This document shows positions 22,994 to 34,937 of a DNA stretch of 64,000 nt, piece by piece (positions within the stretch are counted from its first letter, which is position 1; the number at the start of each line of letters is the position of its first letter). The stretch spans positions 84,996,300-85,060,299 of the forward strand of contig CM041777.1 in assembly GCA_023374045.1 (NCBI GenBank), given 5' to 3'. The notes beneath the pieces are model-generated. The model searched no databases. It was not told the origin of the DNA and was given only the letters and a program-made list of their open reading frames with translations. The position numbers were made by a program, and so were the translations under genes. This stretch comes from Limonium bicolor (Eukaryota; Streptophyta; Magnoliopsida; Caryophyllales; Plumbaginaceae).

Positions 22994-25900
22994 TGTGGAG
23001 GGTGATTTTTCGGTATGAGGGGGGTCTATCTAAATACGGTCTGACTGAGAAGCCAAGACTCTAGAAAATGCCATTCTGTGGGGGGTGAAAACCCGTTATT
23101 CTGGCATCCCTCAAATACCTACTACATCGTCCGTCTTTCCCAGAGAGCTTATGGGGAATGCTAGTGAGCTACACCCCGCTCTCAATGGGCCCCACGCGGA
23201 CTTATGCCTCTATAAGGCGGAATTGACTAGAGTCGCCACCTAGTTTGACCTATGATAACTAGGAAGGAAGATCGTGTTCTAAGAACCATTAATTGACTCT
23301 GAGATTATTATCTATGGATAGGACTTATCCGGTCATGTCAGAGATTCTATGTGGGTTCGCACTGGGTTACACCCCTTAGAAGTGGCAACGACCACGACTT
23401 CGGATTGGTGCCCGAGGAAACCTCGGTCTCCAATTGTCGGGATTGCCTTCTTTCAAAACCTTATGGAGAGATTCAATTTAAAGCCAAAGGATAGAATTAG
23501 GACAGGAAGAGAGAAGGAGAGTGGATGAGGCGAGCTTTTCTGCCAAGCGAGCGCCAAGGGGAGGAGTTGGCGAACTCAGATGAGTATAGAATGAAGATTT
23601 GGGAAGAGTCTGAGGTTGAGTGAATGAACAAGACTTGGAGTCTGATGGTTTGGAGCTTGTGGGAACCGAAGAAGGTTTGAATGTTTTGAGAGATATGAGA
23701 GCCACCTCAGAGGGGGAAAATGGTTTTTTGTTTGGAATGGGGTCGCACCCTAGATGGGCTGCCTACATACTCAACTCCCTGTTGAGATCAGACCTTACGT
23801 AGTTCAGGTTTTTTGGGGGTTTTGGAGATTTTTGAGATGTTTGAAGTTTCAGGAAGTTTAGGGCTTGAGAGGTTAGTCTGTGAGACGCTCGGGTCTATGA
23901 GACATTTGGGATTTTCGTGTAGTGGGAGGAATGTGATATCAAGGTCTGTGAGACGCTCGGGTCTGTGAGACGTTTGAATCTTAAAATGGTGGAGAGATTG
24001 AGATGTTCGAGTCTGCGGGGCGCTCGGGCCTATGAGACTATAGAAGTTTGAAAGAAGTCGAGATTTGAGAGATGATTTGAGTTTGGAATGATTTGGAGTT
24101 TAGATAATGATTTGAGTGTGTGAGGCAATTGATGTTTGGGTGGAGATCCCGGGTGTTTCGGGTTCGAGGTTCCAATAGAGTTGAGGTTTTGGGATGTTTC
24201 GGGATTTGAAATGAGATGACGATGGGTTGAGTTGTTTGGAGGACTAATTGTCAAAATCATCTGTCAAATTTTGTTTTATTTTGCAAAGGGCGGATGATCC
24301 TGAGGGATCACCCTGTGTACCCCCTCGAACGCGACACTTAACTAATGGTAAGTGCCGAGACTCGAAAGATGGGGCAATGTATTTATGTCGAAAATAGGAT
24401 TTAGAGAGAAACACCATGAATGAGATGTTCTCGGTCAAACCCTAATAACGTCTCTAACTCCCGGGTTTTAAAACGTTAAAAACCGAAAACATTGAAATCG
24501 AGTGGAAGGGAGTTAGACGATTCCAAAATCCCGGCTGCAACTAGGAAGGCCGTTGCTTCCCTAGCACCCCGCCTTGTAAAAATCTAGGCTGCAATTAGAG
24601 GAGGTTTGTCACCCTAATGCCCCGCCTAAAAGAGATCCAGACTGCGACAAGGGAAGGTTATACCCCAGTGCCCCGCCTCGGATTTTTATTTTGGGAAGGA
24701 AGACAAGTGATGTTCTAACCATGGAGGAAATGCTTTGAAGGGGTTAGACATTTCTTGCTCCCCGAAAACAATTTATTTGGATTTAAAAACTAAGTTAGAA
24801 AACTTTGGAGGTTGTTCGGAATTCTCGACAAAGAAACACTGATTTTGAGAAATGCTCTTAGGAGAAAACTTTCTGTATATGTGAGAAGAACTTTCTGCAA
24901 TAGAGAAGAGTTTTCTGTGATGTGAGAAGAGTTTTTCCTTTTTAAATTCCACAAAATGGTTTCTTTGAAAACTTGATGAGACTTGAATAAAATGATGGTT
25001 TTGAAATTCTTTTTGGGTTTTTAGATTTTGAAAGGAATTTACAAGTGAAAGCGGATTGGACGAAATGGACTTAAATTTGAATTGAATGGAACTGGACTGA
25101 ATTGGATTTGGTTGAATGAATTGAGTTTGAATTGAATTGAGTCAAAATTGAATTGGGTTTGAATTGAATTTGGGCCAGGATTGGAAGACAGGCCGGGTCA
25201 AAGTTCGGGTTAGTCCAAGGTGAATTGGTCAAACTTGGGTCAAAGTGGGATTGGTCAATGGTTGGGTCAAAGTGGGATTGGTCAATGTTCGGGAAAAAGT
25301 TGGATTGGTCAATGTTCGGGTCAAAGTTTGATTGGTCAATGTTCGGGTCAATGTCGGATTGGTCAATGTTAGGGGTTGGTCAAAGTTGGACCGAATGGGC
25401 CTGATGGGCCGAATGGGCTTAGTTGGCCAAATGGGCTTTTGAGTTCGAGTGTTGGCTAGACTTGATTTTTGGGCCTAATCTTGGTCTTGGGCTTTTGGGC
25501 CTTTTGATTTTATGGGTTTTATTGAGGTTGAAGGTGAAATGGAACTTCAAGTTGAATTTGGAATATTCTTTGCCATTAGGTGAATTGAAAACAAAGGAGG
25601 ATCCCACCCGCACAAAACGAATCAGAAATACGTTAGGCGTGGGGTGGTTTCACATCCTAAGCTTTCCTACAATAGCCTTAAGGGCATGTTTTAAAGGTTT
25701 TATTCTTATATATACAAGGGATGGTTTAGATGTTTTGTGAAGCTATAGGAAAATACTACCCCTCGAAACGAATCAGAAATACGCTAGATGTGGGGCGGTA
25801 TTTTATCCCAAGCTTTTCTGTCAGTGAAAGGGATCCTAGAGGATGATAACTAGGGCTTAAATAAAAGTTAGAAACAATAAAGCAATTAATAGAATGAGAA

Positions 25901-28883
25901 ATAGAGGCAAATCAATATATGCACAATGAAGAAATAAAATAAGAGCAGATATTCATGGTGAATGGCAGGAAAAAGTTGATGGGAACCGCTAATCGAAATT
26001 TAGGGAACCATTTTTTGTTTTGTTTCCATTAAAAACCAAGGATTATTATCCGTCAACAGGACATGAAGCTCGCTTTATTAACTACTGTTCTCCTATACCG
26101 GGAGGGAAAGATTAGCACATAGACACGAGTACTTCAAACGAATTCTCTTTCTTTTTTTATTACCCTACGGTTTGCAGACACAAACGCAAAGGGATACAAA
26201 CCGATAGTCAATCCCACCATAAAAAAAATGATTATTACCACACATACACATTCAACTGGGTACTCATAGTACAGAAACTAAATAACTGCCAGTACAATCA
26301 ATGGAGGACCAACACATGTTTTCAGAGTGTTATCGAGGCATGCTTTGGGTGAAAAACATAGGCTCATTCAGTTTAGGAGTAGGTACCAAGTGGGAACGAT
26401 TAGTGACTCAAGAGTAAGCAAAGCGCATATACACAACAAACTCGTCAATATACCAGCATGATCGTATGAATTAAGAGAATGAAAAACGGAATACAAACAA
26501 TGAGTGTATGCCAGATGCGGGATTTGAAGGCTCGCTTAGAGGTGGATATAGCCTGCAGAGAGTGATAACCAGCAAGACAAATAAACAAATTAGTTTCAGG
26601 TATAAATGAATCAATAGAGAAGTAGAGAGAGGGGAAGACGACGCCTGATAATACACATCAGGCTGGAAGCCGGTTCACTGAGAGTAGCCTTGAAAGACAT
26701 TTAGAATCATTAGAGATGAGCACTGAAAAAATAGTGCAAGATAGAAATGAGCCCGCGTTGGAAATTCACCCTGAGTGACTACAACATAAAACCCAAATTT
26801 AGCCGAACAAACTCGATCCATATAGAGCAAAGGCCGGAGGCCTAACACTGTAAACCAGAATGAATTTCAAACCCCACGATATCCTCAAATGGGTCGTAAT
26901 CAAAGAGAAGGGTGCGATGTTTGAAACGGAGCAAGAAATTGAGGGTAGCGGGCAGTTCACTCCGCCCTTCTCTTTTGAACGAAGGCAAAACAAAATCCAA
27001 CAACCAGCAAAATAGAAATGGTTATTCAACGAAGGATGTGGAACTGGGATGCGCAAGAGGGATCAAATAATAAAATAAAAAAACCTCCCGTTTTGGCGTG
27101 AGAGCGAGAGCGTACATATTTGTTTTTGACCAAACAAAATCTGCATACGAGACTTCACAAATCATCAGATCCATGATGGGCTTTTTCTCGAAGCCTCTGT
27201 AGATGGTGATATATAAGACCAGTGATGGAGCAAGGAACAGAGAGAAGAAAGTAACATGAGAGGTTGGCACTGGGCGTCGGATACTATTCCGACGAAACCG
27301 AGAATGTAGCCATCCCTATTGAAGTTCATATGGAGAAATCGAACAAAAATCAAACAAATAGAGGACACATCAAAACGATTAACAGAGTGAACGCAGATCA
27401 TCCAGATAAACTTAAATCCGGCATAGATCCATCTGGAATCAACGAAGAACAAGGGCGGAAGTGCAGGGTCTTGCTTATGAAGTCAGGATATCAGGATTGC
27501 TTCACGAATAATTCAAAAGAAAAAAAAACACCAAGTAATCTGAGGAGATTTGAGCAGAAGCAAACTTGCAAACCTGCTTTATGCAATTCTTCGAACCAGT
27601 AGACCCATTTTCAGGGTCCGGTATTCATCTTATTGCAGACTAGCGTATAATGAAGAAGTCAAACTGGTTTAGAAAACTAGAGAAATTGAAGGGAGTAACG
27701 ATGGAGAAAAACTGGTACGAGGTTGGGAAATAATTCCGATAAACCCCAGCCTTCCCTCATCGACCCATCACCATGGCAATTTACTTGGTAAGTACAATGA
27801 ATTGTAAAACGAAAGCTGATGAAATCGAGTAATCAGAGAACAATATATAAAAAAAACAAAGAAACAATAATAAAGAGAAGAACAAAGAGACGGGGAAGGG
27901 GAAGCATGTCGACGCTAGAAGCGAGCATTTGCCGGTGAAGTCGATTTATTCATGCCAACTGCTAAGAAAAACAGGAAGCAAGGAGATGCCGAGAAGAACT
28001 ATGGGTTTGAAATCGATTTTTGAGTAAAGATAGATAAATGAGGGAGGTTTCTTGGAGTATGCACGCAATCAGTAGGCTCTTTTTCGGAACGTATTTCTCG
28101 GGACTTTGAATTGAAGAATGTTTCAGAACGATAAGACATGGGTGATTAGTTGTGTGTCGGCTGGGTTTTTTTGCAGAGAAGAAGAAGATGAAGGTGTTGG
28201 GTTTTTGAAGAGAATGGAGAAGGGTGTTTATTGTGATGGTTTCGACGAGCAGAGTGCTGTGTTTTTTTTCTTTTTCGGGTTTGAAAAATCCGATGATCAT
28301 TAGAAGATGACAATGAAGAGAGAAATGAGGATGTGATAGATTGTCGGCTGTTGGCTACCGATCGAAGAACCAGAAGGCACTAGGGTTTAGGTGATGGGTG
28401 AGGTTTTGATGTGGGCTTTTTTAAGCCATGGGCTGAAAATAGGGTGGGTTTAAGGAATTGGGCTAGGTTAGATTTCAACCAAGTGTGAATTGGGTTTGAA
28501 AGATGAAAATAAAAATGTCTAAATAGAAGTGAACTGAAATGATAATAAAAATACCAATGTTGATAGTAGAATAAAATAAAATATAAGAAAAGGTGGATAG
28601 ATGAATAAAAATAAAATAAAATAAAATAATAAATAGAATATAAACAAAACAAAATAAGATAGTAAAATAAGTGAATAAACAAAAGGGGACGACCTTGAAA
28701 CTGGACTGTCGATGGAAATTCATTTTTGAAGAATTGTGTTTTTTTCTGAAATGCTTTGAAAAAGATTATAAAATGATGGTTTCGTCTTAGCACGCACGCT
28801 AATATGTTTTGAAAAAGAAAGGCAACGACCCCTCTTATTATTTCGGAATTTGCTTTATGGGGTGAGAATTTTTGGTGTCTACA
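22994..28883 (-). repeat. 5' LTR (element orientation) of inner Ogre/Tat-like element
   Basis: 5890 bp, nearly identical to 9885-15765. It carries the same sub-repeats: module at 23741-23809, GAGACGCTCGGG repeats at about 23877-24038 and GGTCAA array at about 25215-25390. Differences from the partner are mostly transitions plus short indels in A or AAAAT runs. Confidence 0.93.
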
Positions 28884-28888
28884 GTATG
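28884..28888. repeat. Target-site duplication, right copy (gtatg)
   Basis: Identical to 9880-9884. After it the outer element's interior resumes. Confidence 0.93.
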
Positions 28889-31300
28889 CTACGACAACCG
28901 TCATACACACGAACATAGGAAACCCTCGGTGTATTCACACCATAAGGAAATGGTGCCAACGACAATGGAAATGAGTAAAGATAAGCTACCACGGTAACAG
29001 AGACTGTAAAAGCAATGTTGTATAACGAGTAAGAATATGGTGCGCAACAAGCGACCGCTTTGAGGAAGTAGTTAGACAATGACACGGAGTAGTAAGTATG
29101 AGGTGACAGGTAGAAGTATTCATTCCTATCACATAGTGACTTGTTGCCAAGCGTTTATCCCTCTGCACTCTGTATGACTGAGTGTTTCGGTATTACACTT
29201 GTGCAGCTAAGGATCTAATGGGATAGCTAGGAATATGGAAGCTTAAATTGTAGTAAACCCTTCTTTTCACCAACGAACATGGCAAAAGCCAGTTAAGCAA
29301 GCTTAGCAACAAACCGTGCGGCCTAAGGCAAAAAAAGCACGAAGAGTGTAAGCACACTAACAATCACAAGATGTGAATTCCATTGGAATAAAAGGGTGAA
29401 AGAAGACTGAAGAAAGTCACTAGGACCGACTCATAGAAAATGCAAGGTCATACAAGTAAAGTACACTTGTACTGAACCAGAAGAACTGGTATGATTCAGA
29501 AGCTACTAACAACAGAGGAAGCACTACAACTAAGTAGTGACTTAACCTCGCCCGACAATAAGCCGGAGGAACTTAGTAAATAATCGTGGGAGTACGAATA
29601 GTATGTATAATAGATTGCCAGAGAGCTGGTCACAAATCTAAACCCATCCAGTTCAAGCACGGTAAAAGAATACCACACTTGTTTAATAAACCTTATTCCC
29701 ACAATAGAGGGATAAAAAGGCGATGTGTAGCACATTAAGGATAACATGAAGGGCGAGTAACTCAAGTTATCAGGGTCGCGCAGCAGAAGCTAGTGGGCCC
29801 TAGCTAAGAGGTTAATGTACCTAGTAAGTATGAGAGAATGGCAATCAATGCCTTGAAGCCTAATAGGCTAGAACCGAATTAATTATGAGTTAAATAAACT
29901 CATATAGGAATTCTTGGTGCAAGGACTAAACCATTAGTATGGTTAAGACCCTTTGACCAGAGTACATTATATAATAAACCATAGAGAAGCTAAAATGCTT
30001 CATATTGCCCGAATTGAGTAAACCAATGTTCAATAATAATAACATATGGTAGATTACGTGGGCATAATCCCTTTTAAGGGGGGTAGAGCGAAAACCGTTG
30101 TAATTCATGAATAAAACACATAAACTATAATGTGCATAGCACAAGTGAGAATCGAATTGATGATTGGTACTTATGTTAAATAAACATACGTATTCATTCA
30201 TATTGTAATTGTGGTAATTAGGCACGAGAGATGCAAATACCATAGGATGCGTAGTATACCTATCTTGTAACCCCAACGTAAGTGTATTAGTAAAGAGGAG
30301 AATGAGTAGTGGATGGAGCTCCACAAGTATTGTATCCTTTGAAGAAGTAGTATGAAACTATTGAGAGTAGTTGATGAACGGAGTCCATAAGTAGTGTATT
30401 CCTAGGTAGGTCATTGGAAGAAAATTGAGGACGACTAAATTCTACAAGTATTGTAATTTTTAGTGCGATTATTTAAGATGATGGAGAGTAATGGATGAAG
30501 GTAGCGAAGGTTGATGAAATGAGCCATAGGCATTGAATCTCGAAGTAAAGTATTTGGGAAATAGATGGAGAATGATTGATGGACTGAATTCCATCCTTTG
30601 GAGTTGTATGAATTTGTAATTATGACTAGGAAGAGTAAAAAGATAAAAGATGAAAATAATTGAATTATCTGGTTGTGTGAAACTGATGTGGGAAGTCGAA
30701 CTTGATCCTGATCAGATCGAGAGAAACCGAACACAAATTGGGGTGGAAAGATAGTTCAACACTGATGCTGATCACATCAGGGTCGAATGATTCTTGAAGC
30801 TCCCATCAAGTGGTCACAAGAATCACGCATAGGATAGATGTAATTAATATAAATTGAAATTTGGAGTTGTGTGTTTTAGAAAAATTTCTAATTAGTAGTG
30901 GTGAAAGAATTTCCCTTAGACTGGAGATTGAGGATTGTTGGAAGCTGAGACCGGAGAACGGTGGTAGTATATTATATCGTATTATTCCAAGGGCAGCGGG
31001 ACATAGAGGAGTCCTGTGTCTAGATGACCTGAGTGCTTGCGGGATTGTGTTGTGTATTGCATTGCTTTGGGGATAGCTTTGCACTGTATGTATGTATAAA
31101 CCTTGTAATGTGGAACCAGAGGGTGGGATGTAATGTGGATTAGAGTAATGAGGGTACATTTGTATGGTATGGAATGTAGAAACCTTGAGTAACGAATTTG
31201 GGAATTTTAAGGAGGAGGAATGTATGGCTTTAGTATTAGACAAGTATAAATGAGTAAGTATAGTAATCCTATAACCTCGAACAACTTTGAGGGCAAAGTT
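28889..31300 (+). other. Non-coding right interior of outer element
   Basis: About 2.4 kb with only short ORFs; the longest (145 codons, minus strand, 30806-31243) has no recognisable domain. No RT, integrase or chromodomain motif was found by eye. Confidence 0.6.
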
Positions 31301-31316
31301 CTTAAGGGGGGTAGAT
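31301..31316 (+). promoter_or_regulatory. Polypurine tract of outer element
   Basis: cttaaggggggtagat lies immediately before the LTR start TGAAATACCCC. It is the expected second-strand primer position and agrees with the + orientation given by the primer site. Confidence 0.88.
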
Positions 31317-34300
31317 TGAAATACCCCAAACTTAAATATAACGATTAAAATTATCCTAATAGGTATTTAAGGGCCTAATGGTGCCTAAGTAATATTGGTA
31401 AGGAAAAATAAATCCAAAAGAAATAAAGACACGCTTAAAAAGCGAAAAACGCTAAATAAGCGTTAAATAACCATAGGAGGTATGAGACCTCGGTTAGTGT
31501 ATTATATGGATTATAAAGGCTTAATAAGGCCTAAATAATATATGGGAACAACTCCCGAAGAAAACAGATCCAAATAATGTATTAAAACGCTAATAGAGCT
31601 TTAGTGCACGTTTTTCGATAATACCCGAAAACGTGATTTTAAGTGGTCAAAAGAACCCGTAAAAATTATAAATCATTAAATGAAAATAATTAAGCGTTAA
31701 TGGGATCTTAATAACCAATAAAATTAAAGAAATGAGAAAATTCTGGAAAACGGGCCCGGTTAGTGAATAGTACCGAAACCGGGTAAAATAACGAGCGTTT
31801 TCTGTAAAAGACGAAAAATGCTCCAACTAGTACAACAGTAGGGGGCCGATTTTTAATGGGTTAAATAACCCCTCACACACACATGTAACTATTTAACAAA
31901 TAAAGGGAGTCAAAAAGCAAAAAAGAAAAAGTAAAAAGGCACTTTACCCCTTTTCTCTCACTCACTCTCTCATTTCTCTATTCTCCCTCCCATCTCTTCT
32001 TCCCCGCCGATTTCTCTATCTTCTCCCTCCTCTGTTGGGCAATTTTTGAAGCTCCAAAGAAGCTTCAATGGCTTCTCCACTTTACCTCCATGCTCTACCT
32101 CCATGTGAGCTCCAAATGTAAAAATAATTACATATTCTTACTCCCCTCATCATTCTATACACTTCCCTCTTTTTAGAATTTCAAAATGAGGAAGTTCATC
32201 GCCATGGGTTTTCCCCATTCAAAGAGAAAATAACATCAATGGGTAGCTTGGAGTTCCCTCTCTCCATTAAAGTAAAAATCTACATGAAAAACTCATGTTT
32301 TCTTCATCTTCTTTTGTAACCGATTTTTACCCCTCTTGTTATGCTCTATTTTACTCTCTCTTTTGAGCATCAATTCAACCTTGCAATGGTGGCGGAATCA
32401 CCTTCTTGAACCAAGGGCTAAAACCCCTCCTAAAACACTCCAAAGGTAAACCCTAGAATTTGTGTTTTAAACATTTCAATGAATTAGTATAAATATAAGG
32501 GTTATTATTTTAATTACACTTGTTTATGTGTGCTTTGGGTGATGGGAATGGAGTTTGGCAACTCCATTCCCCATGTGACCGATTTTGTGCAAGAAAGAGA
32601 GAAGGAGGAGAATTGGAAAGGAAAGAAGGAAATATAAGCTCAAGGTAAGAGCTCCTTATAATGCTAAAATTTTAAATACATTAGAGTAATGGGAATGGGT
32701 AAACAAATTAAAGAACCCAAAATATTGTATTAGTATTGTGGTAATGGAAGTTTGAGTAATTGTGAGCTAGTATTTGGATTGTAGGCCTTAGAGCCAAATA
32801 ATTGTGTACTTGTATTGGCATTGTTGTTTGATGGAAGTATTGGTGTATTGGTATTGCCTTGATTGCTGGTAGGACCCTTGTATGCGTGTGGCTAGATTAG
32901 GAATGAATTTGGTGAGAATGGATATGTGTGGCTAAGTAAGAAAAAAGGTGAACTATGGCAAAATTTTAGTAGGAAATGTACATTTATGGATGACTTGATG
33001 AATGGGAAAACCAAGGTGTGTATTGGATTGAGTAAGGATGTTTGGTAACCATGGATTGGTAGTTGTAGTATGAGGATATGAGAGTGTAAAATCTGTAGCA
33101 AGGAGTGTTAAAATGCAATGGAGAAGTTAAGAAAAAATTAGTGTGCAAGAATTGGTAAAATGAGTGTTGGACTTGTGTATTGATAGTGTAGTTGCGTGGG
33201 AATGAATTGGAATGGTAAGATGGAATTAGAACAAAGTGCAAAATGCAAAGAGGAGTGTAGAAATGCACAAGTGTGCAAAGTGTGAAAATGTGAATGGAAA
33301 TTTGTAGAATTTGAACAAGTAGTTGAGTAAGTATTGGACCATGGATTTAAGGAGTTTTAGTGAGTGTTTAAGTGTGTTTAAACATGTACAAAACACGTGG
33401 AAAGATTATGGAATTATTGGAGGAGGATTAAGGGTTGATTAAGGGCTGAAAAATCATCCTAGTAGCAGTTTTTAGTAGGGTTCGGGACCTAGGATATGTA
33501 CCAAGTCCCGGACCGCACTTAAAAACACCCCGAGAGCAAAAACTGGTATTGGTCCGGGACCTAGGTCCAGGACCAAGTCCCGGACCACAATGAAAAATAG
33601 GCCGAGAGTAACTTCAGTGCATGGTCCGGGACCTTGGGTCCGGACCAAGTCCCGGACCACCCCGAAATTGTTGCAGAATGTTTAGGGTTTAAAACATGGG
33701 GGATTGATGGGTAATGGTTTTAGAAGTTGCTAAGGCCTTGTTTGGTGACCTTTAAAGGTTCTAATCAGTGTAAACAAGTATGAGAAGTGATTAAGGAAGT
33801 TGTAAGTATAAGAACATTAAGTTAAACCGAAACAACGGGATAACGGGGTAAGTACGGGAGTAGTAAGTATGTATGTATTGTAATGCTTAGTATTAATGGA
33901 ACCATTTGGCATGTAGCCGGAGGTTCAAGGATAAGACTCGAGGAACGAGAGTGAACCAAAGGAACAAGGGAAAACCCGGTAAAGTAATTTCCGGAAAAAT
34001 GTATGATTTCTTCATGCTCTGTATCCTAACCTGGTTACCCCGATTTGTGTGCTTATTTGATCACCTAAATAAGATAAATGCAAGAATCGGACTATATTGC
34101 ACTTACTTGTGCTTGCTTTAGGTTGTTCTTGATATATATTGTCCTGAACACTAGCTTGTATAATTCATGAAATATATGGATGAAGATGAAGTGAATGTAT
34201 GTATTCCTTGTGTGGTCTACCTTGTATGTATTGAAGTGTATGTATATATTCCTTGTGTAGTATTGCATTAGTATGAATGAAAGCATGTATGTATGTATGT

Positions 34301-34937
34301 ATTTGTAAATGAACTGCATGTATTCGACCAAGTGGTCGGCGTACCCTCGCTAGTACGCGGGGTATGCGGAAGTCATATGCAGCGTAAGTTGAGCCCCTAG
34401 GGGCTACGTTTTTGGTGTGCAGGTACCCGAAGCAGTTATGGTCACAAAAGAGACCAGCGGAGATGCCTAGATTATTAGGAATGAAATGTGGATTGTAGAG
34501 GATGGTATAAGGCTTGTAGCGTAGAAGTAGAAGTGTACCAAGGGGTACACCATAAGTATTGGAAGTATGTAGTTGTGAGGAATGGTAGATGTAGTCTCTT
34601 AATGAGTATGTATGAACTTGGAAGAAGTATTGCATTTGTATTTGGAACTTACTAAACTCGGTATGTTATATTGTATTGTATGTCATTGTAATGGAGTATT
34701 GTATTGAATGGGAGGTTGTAGTACCCGGTTGTAATTGTAGTAAGGATTGTATTTGTGTAGCACTCGGATATTCCGGTCCATCAGACCGATGCTGTATGTA
34801 GTAGTAGTCTTGTTAGTCACGTGGGTGGCTAACGGCATTGTATCACCCGCTGTTGTGTAAGTATGTATCCGCTGCGTGAGTATGGATGTATAAGGAGATT
34901 GGACGGTAATGACGGTATTAGCGGTAGGGGTGTTACA
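31317..34937 (+). repeat. 3' LTR of outer element (3621 bp, internally deleted)
   Basis: Aligns with 2523-6689. It lacks the bases matching 5401-5950: after gatgaa near 34190 a short GTAT-rich bridge leads directly to cttgtgtggtctacc (34207). The GGACC-rich block is at about 33475-33665. Divergence by eye is several percent, well above that of the inner pair. Confidence 0.88.

Larger units (their letters stand above)
9885..28883 (-). mobile_element. Nested Ogre/Tat-like LTR retrotransposon, non-autonomous
   Basis: Near-identical LTRs (9885-15765 and 22994-28883) enclose a 7.2-kb interior. Read on the minus strand the LTR starts TGTAGACACC and ends CCTCCACA. Directly inside the minus-strand 5' LTR is TGGTGACTCCGCTGGGG, close to the site complementary to plant tRNA-Arg. 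Directly before the minus-strand 3' LTR is the purine tract AAGGGGAG. LTRs over 5 kb, a tRNA-Arg primer and a tandem array between coding region and 3' LTR are known traits of Ogre/Tat elements. No gag, RT, RNase H or integrase is visible, so movement would need proteins from a relative. A perfect gtatg duplication and low LTR divergence indicate a recent insertion. Confidence 0.9.
2523..34937 (+). mobile_element. Outer LTR retrotransposon, LARD-like, carrying a nested element
   Basis: Long direct repeats at 2523-6689 and 31317-34937 both begin TGAAATACCCC and end GGTGTTACA. A tRNA-iMet primer site lies 5 bp after the left LTR and a polypurine tract directly precedes the right LTR, giving + orientation. 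Without the nested insertion (9885-28883 plus one 5-bp duplication) the interior is about 5.6 kb. No gag, protease, RT or integrase motif is recognisable there. LTRs over 4 kb with a non-coding interior match the LARD class. The segment before the polypurine tract (ttgagggcaaagttcttaag) resembles the 3' end of Tekay/Del chromoviruses, so a Ty3/gypsy origin is likely but inferred. Confidence 0.85.

Noticed and set aside
28380..28916. 178-codon minus-strand ORF at the inner LTR edge
   Set aside because: It runs across the LTR end and target duplication and is rich in F, Y and I from an AT-rich tract; a chance ORF.
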